From positions 23,501 through 87,500 of the forward strand of contig NZ_CP118734.1 in assembly GCF_032594935.1 (NCBI RefSeq): a DNA stretch of 64,000 bases, in the 5' to 3' direction. Origin of the DNA: Streptococcus sp. 29892 (GTDB taxonomy: Bacteria > Bacillota > Bacilli > Lactobacillales > Streptococcaceae). The position numbers were made by a program, and so were the translations under genes. Under the pieces are notes generated by a model. It saw nothing but the letters and a program-made list of their open reading frames with translations, did no database searches and had not been told where the DNA came from. Shown here in pieces: positions 22,154 to 29,443 of the stretch. How positions within the stretch are numbered: the first letter of the stretch is position 1; each line of letters opens with the position of its first letter.

Positions 22154-23465
22154 TTTTATTCTGAGTGATAATTTTTATAAAAATATCAACAAATTCAAGG
22201 ATATTATTGATGTAGTTGAACAGAAGAATTTTATGAAGGAAACATTACAGAAAAATTTTATTATTACTCTATATACCATTTGGGAAAATGAATCAAAAGG
22301 TATTCTTTTTGATCATCTAGAAGAAAAGAATGAGATAATTTTTGATAATAATTTTACAGCTGTATTTTATAAGACGATTCTTAATTCAACACAATATGTC
22401 AAGGAAGAGTATATTAAATCTATTGCAAATTGGGAATTATCTATAAAAAAAGATTATTATTTTGCAAGTAATAATCTGTGGTTTAATAATTTAATTGATT
22501 TGATAAAAAGATTATATCCGGAAGCGTCAAGTGAGGAACTTCTTAAGATGAGTAACTCATTTCCCAGAATGCAACGATGCATCGAAAATTTGGAGACAGG
22601 TTCTATATCAAAATATTCAAAAAAAGGAGAGAATCCAAATGGTTTTGAAGGATATATAGATAGTTTAGTAGATAAGAGAAATAGTTTAGCACACTCAGGA
22701 GAATGTGATGAGTATGTAAATATAGATAATATGGGCGAATTTTTTCATTTTATTGATTGTGCGTTAATACTAGTTTATCAGTATCTCAATAATTTATACG
22801 TTAAAAGACTTATAAATGGTAAAATACTTGTTAAACTTAAAAATATTTATGAGATAGCTTTTCCAGAAGCAACTGCTAGAGTTGATTTTAATTCAGAACA
22901 AGTTGATTTCATGAACGAATATAAGATTCTAAAATCCAAATGGTTCATCAATAATAATGGTGAATACCCCATAGAGATACTTGAAATAAGAGATGAAGTA
23001 AGACAAACGATTTCAGAGTTGCCTTCAAATGGTCATGTTATTTTGAGAATAAAAAGCGAGAGCATTCAGTTTGAAGAAGAAAAGGAATACAATCTTTACA
23101 ATTTAAGTGGACATACTGATATTTCCAATGTATTTTTGGAGTCTGATTTTGAGAAAGATGGAATTATTGAGGTAAATTTCGACTTAAATCAGGTTAATCT
23201 TTGGAATAATAATACAAATGATGATTTTGCAAAGCATTGGTACATTGAACATGATGAGTTAATTTACCCAATAGAAATACTTGAAATAAGAAATGAAGAA
23301 AGCCAAACGATTTCAGAGTTACCTCCAAATGGTCATGTTACTTTGAAAATAAAAAGTGAGTATATAGATGTCAAAAGGAATAAGAAGTATAAGATTTTTA
23401 ATTTATACTATTTTGATAGATTAGAAAATATTCACACAGAAAAATCACTATTGTTTAAAATTTAG
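22146..23465 (+). CDS. HEPN-domain probable ribonuclease with tandem C-terminal repeats
   Basis: 439 residues. The N-terminal ~220 residues are helical and carry R178-N-S-L-A-H183, the HEPN RNase motif (R-x4-H), resembling MAE_28990/RiboL-PSP type HEPN proteins. From residue 266 there is a ~99-residue module (W-F/Y-I ... YPIEILEIR ... QTISELP-NGHV-L-IKSE) repeated from 365, the second copy shorter. DNA of the two cores is about 90% identical at an exact 300-bp offset (22971-23060 versus 23271-23360). Start overlaps the DUF262 stop by 8 nt, so the pair is co-translated. A DUF262 sensor plus HEPN effector suggests abortive-infection or toxin-antitoxin action; the repeats are not a fold I recognise. 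Confidence 0.72.
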   Translation: MNSFILSDNFYKNINKFKDIIDVVEQKNFMKETLQKNFIITLYTIWENESKGILFDHLEEKNEIIFDNNFTAVFYKTILNSTQYVKEEYIKSIANWELSIKKDYYFASNNLWFNNLIDLIKRLYPEASSEELLKMSNSFPRMQRCIENLETGSISKYSKKGENPNGFEGYIDSLVDKRNSLAHSGECDEYVNIDNMGEFFHFIDCALILVYQYLNNLYVKRLINGKILVKLKNIYEIAFPEATARVDFNSEQVDFMNEYKILKSKWFINNNGEYPIEILEIRDEVRQTISELPSNGHVILRIKSESIQFEEEKEYNLYNLSGHTDISNVFLESDFEKDGIIEVNFDLNQVNLWNNNTNDDFAKHWYIEHDELIYPIEILEIRNEESQTISELPPNGHVTLKIKSEYIDVKRNKKYKIFNLYYFDRLENIHTEKSLLFKI

Positions 23466-23521
23466 AGCTGATAAATTATTTCAAAAATAAAAAATTATAT
23501 TTATATGGAGTAGGAGTACAT

Positions 23522-24814
23522 ATGTTATCACGTTATTCCCGCCCTGAGATGGCGGCTATTTGGAGTGAAGAGAACAAGTACAAGGCTTGGTTGGAGGTGG
23601 AAATCCTCGCAGATGAGGCTTGGGCTGAGTTGGGTGAGATTCCCAAAGAAGATGTGGCCTTGATTCGTGAGAAGGCGACTTTTGACATCGACCGCATTTT
23701 AGAGATTGAAGAGGAAACCCGTCACGATGTGGTGGCTTTCACGCGTGCGGTTTCGGAAAGTCTTGGTGAGGAACGCAAGTGGGTTCACTATGGTTTGACT
23801 TCGACCGATGTGGTGGATACGGCTTACGGCTACCTCTACAAGCAGGCCAACGATATCATCCGTCGTGACCTTGAAAACTTCACCGATATCATCGCCGACA
23901 AGGCGCGTGAGCACAAATATACCATCATGATGGGTCGGACCCACGGTGTTCATGCGGAGCCAACGACCTTCGGTCTTAAATTGGCGACTTGGTATAGCGA
24001 AATGAAACGCAACATGGAGCGTTTTGATGTGGCAGCCAAGGGTGTTGAGGCTGGTAAAATTTCAGGTGCGGTTGGTAACTTTGCCAACATCCCTCCATTT
24101 GTGGAAGAGTATGTTTGTGGCAAATTGGGCATTCGTCCGCAGGAAATTTCGACCCAGGTCCTTCCTCGTGACCTCCACGCAGAATATTTCTCAGCCCTAG
24201 CCCTGATTGCAACGTCTATCGAGCGTATGGCGACAGAGATCCGTGGGCTACAAAAATCTGAACAACGCGAAGTCGAAGAGTATTTCGCCAAAGGCCAAAA
24301 AGGCAGCTCTGCTATGCCCCATAAACGCAACCCTATCGGCTCTGAAAACATGACCGGTCTGGCTCGTGTGGTGCGTGGTCACTTGGTGACGGCTTTTGAG
24401 AATGTGGCTCTCTGGCACGAACGCGATATTTCCCACTCGTCAGCAGAGCGGATTATCACGCCGGATACGACCATTCTCATCAACTATATGCTCAATCGTT
24501 TTGGCAATATTGTTAAGAATTTGACGGTCTTCCCTGAGAATATGAAACGCAATATGGAGTCGACTTTTGGCTTGATTTACAGTCAGCGTGTTATGCTCAA
24601 ATTGATTGAAAAAGGTATGACCCGTGAGGAAGCCTATGATTTGGTGCAACCAAAAACTGCGCAGTCATGGGATAATCAAGTGGACTTCAAGCCCCTTCTC
24701 GAAGCAGATGAGCGCGTGACAGCTAAACTCAGCCAGGAAGAAATCGATGAACTCTTCAACCCAGACTACTATGCGAAGCGGGTTGATGACATTTTTGAAC
24801 GACTTGGGTTATAA
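23522..24814 (+). CDS. purB: Adenylosuccinate lyase
   Basis: 430 residues. Catalyses two fumarate-releasing steps: SAICAR to AICAR and adenylosuccinate to [23 protein letters not shown] is the fumarase/aspartase superfamily signature with the catalytic Ser loop; [14 protein letters not shown] is the other active-site block. Codon use returns to that of the pur genes after the AT-rich insertion. GGAGTAGGAG precedes the ATG. Confidence 0.97.
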   Translation: MLSRYSRPEMAAIWSEENKYKAWLEVEILADEAWAELGEIPKEDVALIREKATFDIDRILEIEEETRHDVVAFTRAVSESLGEERKWVHYGLTSTDVVDTAYGYLYKQANDIIRRDLENFTDIIADKAREHKYTIMMGRTHGVHAEPTTFGLKLATWYSEMKRNMERFDVAAKGVEAGKISGAVGNFANIPPFVEEYVCGKLGIRPQEISTQVLPRDLHAEYFSALALIATSIERMATEIRGLQKSEQREVEEYFAKGQKGSSAMPHKRNPIGSENMTGLARVVRGHLVTAFENVALWHERDISHSSAERIITPDTTILINYMLNRFGNIVKNLTVFPENMKRNMESTFGLIYSQRVMLKLIEKGMTREEAYDLVQPKTAQSWDNQVDFKPLLEADERVTAKLSQEEIDELFNPDYYAKRVDDIFERLGL

Positions 24815-24821
24815 AAAAATC

Positions 24822-24852
24822 AAAATTCTTTGGATTTTCCAGAGAATTTTTT
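24822..24852 (+). terminator. purB terminator
   Basis: A 12-bp stem (24822-24833 / 24839-24850), loop ATTTT. Its right end merges with the CiaR box of the small RNA that follows. Confidence 0.85.
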
Positions 24853-24881
24853 AGTTTTCCTTAAGTTTGACGAGTTATACT
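24849..24881 (+). promoter_or_regulatory. CiaR box and -10 of small RNA copy 1
   Basis: TTTTAG-N5-CTTAAG (24849-24865), ten bases, then TATACT (24876-24881). This is the arrangement of CiaR-activated csRNA promoters in streptococci (direct repeat NTTAAG-N5-WTTAAG ten bases before the -10). Confidence 0.75.
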
Positions 24882-24975
24882 TTATCCAAGCTAGAAATAG
24901 CGGATTTCCTTTTCACCTAAAGGTGTCCCTAGCTCTAAGTCGCAAGCGACAAGAGCTAGGTATCATATAATCTCC
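24849..24975 (+). repeat. 127-bp direct repeat, copy 1
   Basis: Matches 26373-26499 with a single mismatch (offset 1524 bp). It covers the CiaR box, promoter and small RNA body but not the terminator. The two copies flank the merR-type gene. Confidence 0.95.
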
Positions 24976-25010
24976 AGAAAACAGTCAGCAAGAATTAGCT
25001 GACTGTTTTT
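24888..25010 (+). ncRNA. CiaR-dependent small RNA (csRNA type), copy 1
   Basis: Predicted transcript of about 120 nt from roughly 24888. Hairpins in order: GCTA/TAGC with GAAA loop; CACCT/AGGTG; a long one CCTAGCTCT/AGAGCTAGG with inner GTCGC/GCGAC; then an open segment ending AATCTCC, an anti-Shine-Dalgarno motif; then a terminator (24981-24989 / 24998-25006 and T-run). csRNAs repress targets by pairing to ribosome binding sites, including competence genes in pneumococcus. Body is identical to copy 2; only the terminator differs. Confidence 0.75.
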
Positions 25011-25031
25011 GTATAAAAAATCAAAAAATCC

Positions 25032-25062
25032 TTGACTCATCCCTAGGGGAATAGTGTATGCT
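25032..25062 (+). promoter_or_regulatory. MerR-type promoter with 19-bp spacer
   Basis: TTGACT (25032-25037) and TATGCT (25057-25062) are 19 bp apart, the overlong spacer typical of MerR-controlled promoters, and the spacer holds the dyad CCCTAGGG. Autoregulation by the gene below is likely. Confidence 0.7.
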
Positions 25063-25091
25063 AGGACTATCAAAACAGATGGAGGTTGTTT

Positions 25092-26360
25092 ATGCAGGTC
25101 AAAGATGTGGAGAAGTTGACAGGCTTGTCAACTAAGGCGATACGGCTGTATGAAGAAAAGGGCTTGATTGAAGTGGCGAGAAATCCGCTCAACGATTACC
25201 GTAATTATTCAGAGGAAAATGTACGTCAGCTTCGCTTGATTAAGTTGCTCCGCTATTTTGAGTTTTCCCTAGCAGAGATTACGGACCTCCTATCCTTGCC
25301 AGAGGAGGACTTGCAGTCAGCCTTGCGTGAGAAAAAGCGGGGAATCAACCAGCAAGCAGAAGAATTGAGAGACAAGGTTGATTTATTGGACCAGCTGGTC
25401 AGGGATTTGGGCAAGGAAGAGGATTGGTTGGAAGAAGCACAGGAATCCATTGCTTTTGTGGAAAGTGGTGAGTTCCAAGACTTCAAACAAGATTTAGAAG
25501 ATGCCTTGTTGCCAAGTATTTGGATGACTCTCTTGCAGACCTTGTCGTTATCAGGTCCAATCCTCTGGCTGTTTATCCGAATCCAAGAGGGTCGTCAGGA
25601 AAATCTTTTCCTATTAGCAGTGGTGTCCCTATTGGCAACCGCTTGGATAACGCTTCTCTGGCGAGACTACCTCGTAACCTGGTGGAAACATCGGGACAAG
25701 GTCCGCCAGAAGAATCGCAGTCAGGCCTGGTGGATTCCGATTGGTCTCATCTCCCTCGTAGGTGGGATTGCCTACTTTGTCCTTGTCGGCTGGTTGACTG
25801 AAAGATTTTTCCTACCAAGCGATTGGCTCTTCTATGAGTATTCGACTGGTCTGGGCAAGATTGCTATATTGTTTATCATGGCTTTTCTTGCTTTTCTTTT
25901 GGGCAAACTGGCGAGGCTGGTGAAATTATCTTGGAAATATGGCTTGGGTCTGGCAGGTTCTTGTATCCTATTGACCGCTCTGCTCATTTCTACCACAACA
26001 GCCGTGACCAAAGACCAGATTATCGACATCAATCTGCTGGCTCCGTCCAAGGAATATCTTTACAGCGATGTCAAGTCTGTCTGGACAGGCTTTGGGACCA
26101 AGCTAGTGACAGTGAACAGGTCTGAAAGGCAAGGGGAATTCAGCTATCAAATTCAACTGGATGGAAAAAAGATTGTGTTTATGCAACCAGCTGTTAATCA
26201 GAACTTGGTACCTGACGATACCTATATTGAGTTGGAGGAGTTTGATCGGCAGTTGATGAATCTGAAAATTCCCAAAGAAAGTTCAACAGAAGGTAGTCAG
26301 TACAATGAGTTAGATTCGCACTATCTAAAACGATTTTTACGGATTATTGAAAAGAAATAA
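25092..26360 (+). CDS. Membrane-anchored MerR-family regulator
   Basis: 422 residues from ATG 25092 (GGAGG at 25081-25085). The N-terminal ~70 residues are a MerR winged helix (QVKDVEKLTGLSTKAIRLYEEKGLI, then the DYRNYSEENVRQLRLIKLLR block). A coiled coil to ~130 would form the dimer. Then come about five hydrophobic membrane segments (roughly 145-165, 173-192, 216-238, 256-276, 282-302) and a hydrophilic tail of ~115 residues. If the DNA-binding part is cytoplasmic, an odd number of segments puts the tail outside. This is not a usual MerR layout; ligand and targets are unknown. Confidence 0.82.
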   Translation: MQVKDVEKLTGLSTKAIRLYEEKGLIEVARNPLNDYRNYSEENVRQLRLIKLLRYFEFSLAEITDLLSLPEEDLQSALREKKRGINQQAEELRDKVDLLDQLVRDLGKEEDWLEEAQESIAFVESGEFQDFKQDLEDALLPSIWMTLLQTLSLSGPILWLFIRIQEGRQENLFLLAVVSLLATAWITLLWRDYLVTWWKHRDKVRQKNRSQAWWIPIGLISLVGGIAYFVLVGWLTERFFLPSDWLFYEYSTGLGKIAILFIMAFLAFLLGKLARLVKLSWKYGLGLAGSCILLTALLISTTTAVTKDQIIDINLLAPSKEYLYSDVKSVWTGFGTKLVTVNRSERQGEFSYQIQLDGKKIVFMQPAVNQNLVPDDTYIELEEFDRQLMNLKIPKESSTEGSQYNELDSHYLKRFLRIIEKK

Positions 26361-26372
26361 GCATAAATCCTG

Positions 26373-26405
26373 TTTTAGTTTCCCTTAAGTTTGACGAGTT
26401 ATACT
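26373..26405 (+). promoter_or_regulatory. CiaR box and -10 of small RNA copy 2
   Basis: TTTTAG-N5-CTTAAG (26373-26389) and TATACT (26400-26405), same spacing as copy 1. Confidence 0.75.
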
Positions 26406-26499
26406 TTATCCAAGCTAGAAATAGCGGATTTCCTTTTCACCTAAAGGTGTCCCTAGCTCTAAGTCGCAAGCGACAAGAGCTAGGTATCATATAATCTCC
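26373..26499 (+). repeat. 127-bp direct repeat, copy 2
   Basis: Second copy of the small-RNA cassette at 24849-24975, one mismatch, in the first half of the CiaR spacer. Confidence 0.95.
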
Positions 26500-26538
26500 T
26501 GGAAATACTGGACTCACTGAGTCTGGTATTTTCATTTT
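26412..26538 (+). ncRNA. CiaR-dependent small RNA (csRNA type), copy 2
   Basis: Same body as copy 1 but with its own terminator: 11-bp stem 26504-26514 / 26520-26530 with two G-U pairs, loop CACTG, then a T-rich tail. The open segment reads AATCTCCT, one base longer in anti-Shine-Dalgarno match than copy 1. Confidence 0.75.
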
Positions 26539-26539
26539 G

Positions 26540-26548
26540 TGCTATAAT
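26540..26548 (+). promoter_or_regulatory. Extended -10 promoter of ruvB
   Basis: TGCTATAAT, ending 7 positions before the ruvB ATG at 26555; predicts a leaderless message. Confidence 0.8.
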
Positions 26549-26554
26549 GGTTTC

Positions 26555-27553
26555 ATGACTAGAATTTTAGATATGGAACAAATGCAGGATGAGGAGTACG
26601 TAGAACGTACCCTGCGTCCCCAGAAATTAAATGAATACATCGGTCAGGACAAGGTCAAGGACCAGCTCAAAATCTTTATCGAGGCAGCCAAGCTCCGTGA
26701 TGAAGCCTTGGACCATACCCTTCTGTTTGGCCCTCCGGGTCTGGGGAAGACCACTATGGCCTTTGTCATCGCCAATGAACTGGGCGTTAATATCAAGCAG
26801 ACCAGTGGTCCTGTTATTGAAAAAGCAGGTGACTTGGTGGCCCTTCTCAATGACTTGGAGCCTGGCGACGTCCTCTTTATTGATGAAATCCACCGTATGC
26901 CTATGGCGGTTGAGGAGATTCTCTATTCTGCAATGGAAGACTTCTACATCGACATCATGATTGGGTCTGGGGAGGCCAGTCGCTCTGTGCATTTGGAGTT
27001 ACCACCTTTTACCCTGATTGGAGCGACCACTCGTGCGGGTATGTTGTCCAATCCTCTGCGGGCCCGTTTTGGTATCACCGGTCATATGGAGTATTATGAA
27101 CTGGCTGATTTGACGGAGATTGTTGAGCGGACGGCGGATATCTTTGATATGGAGATTACCCATGAAGCCGCTATCGAGCTAGCTCGTCGTTCTCGTGGAA
27201 CCCCACGTATCGCCAACCGTCTGCTCAAGCGGGTGCGGGATTTCGCACAGATTATGGGCGACGGGCTGATTGATGACACCATTACGGACAGGGCCTTGAC
27301 TATGCTGGATGTGGACCGCGAGGGGCTGGACTACGTGGACCAGAAGATTCTCCGCACCATGATTGAGATGTACGGCGGCGGTCCTGTCGGCCTCAACACT
27401 CTGTCGGTCAATATTGCCGAGGAGCGTGAGACGGTGGAGGACATGTACGAACCTTACCTGATTCAGCAGGGCTTCCTCATGCGGACACGGACAGGGCGGG
27501 TTGCGACAGCTAAGGCCTACGAGCACTTGGGCTATCCCTATACGGAAAAATAA
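26555..27553 (+). CDS. ruvB: Holliday junction branch migration ATPase RuvB
   Basis: 332 residues. Walker [10 protein letters not shown], Walker B FIDEIH, sensor GATTRAG, and a C-terminal winged helix ending in [13 protein letters not shown]. The hexameric motor works with RuvA in recombination. An upstream start at 26537 would lie within the promoter; ATG 26555 gives the normal N-terminus (TRILDMEQ...). No ribosome binding site is present, in line with leaderless expression. ruvA is 9 kb downstream, as usual in streptococci where the two are unlinked. Confidence 0.96.
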   Translation: MTRILDMEQMQDEEYVERTLRPQKLNEYIGQDKVKDQLKIFIEAAKLRDEALDHTLLFGPPGLGKTTMAFVIANELGVNIKQTSGPVIEKAGDLVALLNDLEPGDVLFIDEIHRMPMAVEEILYSAMEDFYIDIMIGSGEASRSVHLELPPFTLIGATTRAGMLSNPLRARFGITGHMEYYELADLTEIVERTADIFDMEITHEAAIELARRSRGTPRIANRLLKRVRDFAQIMGDGLIDDTITDRALTMLDVDREGLDYVDQKILRTMIEMYGGGPVGLNTLSVNIAEERETVEDMYEPYLIQQGFLMRTRTGRVATAKAYEHLGYPYTEK

Positions 27554-27619
27554 TGGCAGAGCAGATGAGAAAGCTACGATTGCATTTCGAGTTTGGTCTA
27601 GACTACAAATGGAGATAAG

Positions 27620-28234
27620 ATGAAACCGACATTTATTTGGGATTTGGATGGAACGCTCTTGGATTCTTATGAGGCGATATTGGCTGGAATTCAAGAAACC
27701 TATGAACAATACAAACTACCTTTTGACCGTGAGGAAGTCAAACAATTTATACTGCGCTATTCTGTTAAAGATTTATTGGTGCGTGATGCGGACAAGTACG
27801 GTCTAGATAGCGATGAACTTAATCGTGTGCGTGCGACTTCCTTGAAGGAGAAAAATACGCAGATTCCCTTGATGGCTGGTGCGCGTGAAATTCTGGACTG
27901 GACAGCAGAGAAAGGAATTCAAAATTTCGTTTATACACACAAGAGTGACAATGCTTTTCAGGTTTTGGAGGATCTGGGTATCCGCCACCATTTCACAGAA
28001 ATCTTGACCAGCGATTCTGGTTTTGCCCGCAAACCAAGTCCAGAAGCTCTGCTATTTCTCATCGAAAAATACGGACTGGACAAAGAAAATACCTACTATA
28101 TCGGGGATCGTATGCTCGATGTAGAAACGGCTGTCAACGCAGGGATACATAGTATCAACCTGCAAATTGATGGTTTGGATAAAAATTGGAAGATTGAACA
28201 TTTGGTGGATATTAAGAAAAAGTTTGAAGTATAG
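27620..28234 (+). CDS. HAD-superfamily hydrolase, phosphoglycolate-phosphatase-like
   Basis: 204 residues. Motif I is D8-L-D10-GTLLDS, motif II YTHKS, motif III Lys in ARKPSPE and motif IV YIGDRMLDVETA, with a helical cap (type C1) between I and II. Such proteins dephosphorylate small phosphorylated metabolites; substrate is not predictable here. GGAGATAAG ribosome binding site; 66 nt after ruvB with no terminator, so likely co-transcribed. Confidence 0.85.
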   Translation: MKPTFIWDLDGTLLDSYEAILAGIQETYEQYKLPFDREEVKQFILRYSVKDLLVRDADKYGLDSDELNRVRATSLKEKNTQIPLMAGAREILDWTAEKGIQNFVYTHKSDNAFQVLEDLGIRHHFTEILTSDSGFARKPSPEALLFLIEKYGLDKENTYYIGDRMLDVETAVNAGIHSINLQIDGLDKNWKIEHLVDIKKKFEV

Positions 28235-28294
28235 ATATAGTTTAAAACTATTGCAAGTCATGAAAATATTCAATTAGTCATCTATAGCTAATTT

Positions 28295-28303
28295 TGATAC
28301 ACT
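28295..28303 (+). promoter_or_regulatory. Probable comR promoter
   Basis: TGATACACT, an extended -10 with a weak hexamer, 33 nt before the comR ATG. Confidence 0.5.
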
Positions 28304-28335
28304 AGGGATGTGAAATAAAAATAGCGAGGTGAGTT

Positions 28336-29250
28336 ATGAACGATAAAGGATTTGGGCAGCGCGTGCGTCAGTTGCGAGAAACTGCTAGTCTGACACGTGA
28401 ACAGTTTTGCGATGACGAACTTGAGCTCTCCGTACGCCAATTAACCCGTATCGAAGCAGGCACTTCCAAGCCAACTTTGTCAAAGATTCAATATATTGCA
28501 AATCGCTTAGGTATGAGTCTTTATGAACTTATGCCTGACTATGTGAAACTCCCAAATAGGTATTTGAAGCTTAAGTTTGAAGTTCTTCGCACACCGACTT
28601 ATGAAAATGAAGAATTGATGGATAAGCGCAATCAATTGATGGAAGAAATTTATGATAATTATTACGATGACTTGCCAGAGGAAGAACAAGTGGCTATTGA
28701 TGCATTTCAGTCTTTTGTTGATATTTATGAAACAAAATCAGTTCATTTTGGCAAAGAGATCTTAGATGATTATTTTGAACAGGTTCATCGTAAGGATAAG
28801 TTCACAGTCAATGATTTATTGATTATTCGGTTGTACTTAGAACACTTGCAGGATGAGGATGTACACTCGCAAAGTTTTCAACACTTTTTAGATATTACCC
28901 GACATTTTCCAACACAGATGGAGGTTATCGATTCAAATGAACTTTTTATTTTGCGAGATGTAATGCTGGCCGCAATCGGGGTCCTTGGAAGCAAGCAGAG
29001 TTTTGACTACATTCCCCCTATTTTTGCTACTTTGGACCAGTTAATGGTTCAAACTCATGACTTTCAGAAGAAACCTATTTTGAATCTGCTAAAGTGGAAG
29101 TATGAGCTATATGTTAATGATGACAAACAAGCCGCTCAACAGTTGTATCAAGAAGCTGTTATGTTTGCGAAACTTATTGGGGATAATCATTTGGTGGCGA
29201 AGTTGGAGAAGGCTTGGGTAGAAGAATACAATGGAATAGCTAAAAAATAA
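28336..29250 (+). CDS. comR: Rgg-family pheromone receptor and activator ComR
   Basis: 304 residues. N-terminal HTH of XRE type (GFGQRVRQLRETASLTREQF ... LTRIEAGTSKPTLSKIQYIANRLG) followed by a helical TPR-like peptide-binding domain. In streptococci ComR binds imported ComS/XIP pheromone and activates comS and comX. Support for ComR rather than another Rgg: location in the purB–ruvB neighbourhood as in S. mutans, a ComR-like box 4 nt after its stop, the Trp-rich comS ORF next to it, and the same box before comX in this window. Confidence 0.88.
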   Translation: MNDKGFGQRVRQLRETASLTREQFCDDELELSVRQLTRIEAGTSKPTLSKIQYIANRLGMSLYELMPDYVKLPNRYLKLKFEVLRTPTYENEELMDKRNQLMEEIYDNYYDDLPEEEQVAIDAFQSFVDIYETKSVHFGKEILDDYFEQVHRKDKFTVNDLLIIRLYLEHLQDEDVHSQSFQHFLDITRHFPTQMEVIDSNELFILRDVMLAAIGVLGSKQSFDYIPPIFATLDQLMVQTHDFQKKPILNLLKWKYELYVNDDKQAAQQLYQEAVMFAKLIGDNHLVAKLEKAWVEEYNGIAKK

Positions 29251-29253
29251 TGT

Positions 29254-29295
29254 GACATTTTTGTCCTGTTGAAATTATTCTCCTTTCTGTATTAT
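29254..29295 (+). promoter_or_regulatory. ComR box and comS promoter
   Basis: GACATTTTTGTC (29254-29265), one mismatch to GACATnnATGTC, then 24 bp including a pyrimidine-rich stretch, then -10 TATTAT (29290-29295). The comX promoter has the same spacing. Confidence 0.8.
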
Positions 29296-29326
29296 AGATG
29301 TATAAAGTGAAAGGAGATTCTAAATT

Positions 29327-29389
29327 ATGAATTTTATTAAGGTATTGACTATTTTTGGGGCAGACTGGGGCTGGTGGTGGAAAGGTTAA
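29327..29389 (+). CDS. comS: Competence pheromone precursor ComS
   Basis: A 20-residue peptide with hydrophobic N-terminus (NFIKVLTIFG) and C-terminus GADWGWWWKG, where a mature XIP would lie. The W-G-x-W pattern recalls the described S. suis XIP (GNWGTWVEE) but the residues differ, so this is another pherotype. AAGGAGA at 29311-29317 is a good ribosome binding site. ComS is made in the cell, processed, exported, and re-imported by an oligopeptide transporter to bind ComR. Followed directly by a terminator, so it is a one-gene unit. Confidence 0.85.
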   Translation: MNFIKVLTIFGADWGWWWKG

Positions 29390-29403
29390 TATTATTTTCA
29401 GTA

Positions 29404-29429
29404 AAAACCAACGTAATTGTTGGTTTTTT
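29404..29429 (+). terminator. comS terminator
   Basis: A 9-bp stem AAAACCAAC / GTTGGTTTT with 6-nt loop and T-run; the tail abuts the folC extended -10. Confidence 0.85.
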
Positions 29430-29437
29430 GTTATACT
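29429..29437 (+). promoter_or_regulatory. Extended -10 promoter of folC
   Basis: TGTTATACT, ending 7 positions before ATG 29444; predicts a leaderless message. Confidence 0.75.
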
Positions 29438-29443
29438 TAATGC

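Noticed and set aside
24849..24975. Small-RNA repeat considered as a BOX/RUP-like mobile element
   Set aside because: The CiaR direct repeat, ten-base spacing to a -10, and a terminator right after each copy fit a csRNA gene better; no inverted ends or target duplications seen.
29327..29389. Reading the Trp-rich peptide as an SHP for a non-competence Rgg
   Set aside because: A ComR-type box is shared with comX in the same window and the locus matches comR/comS position near ruvB; ComS is the simpler reading.
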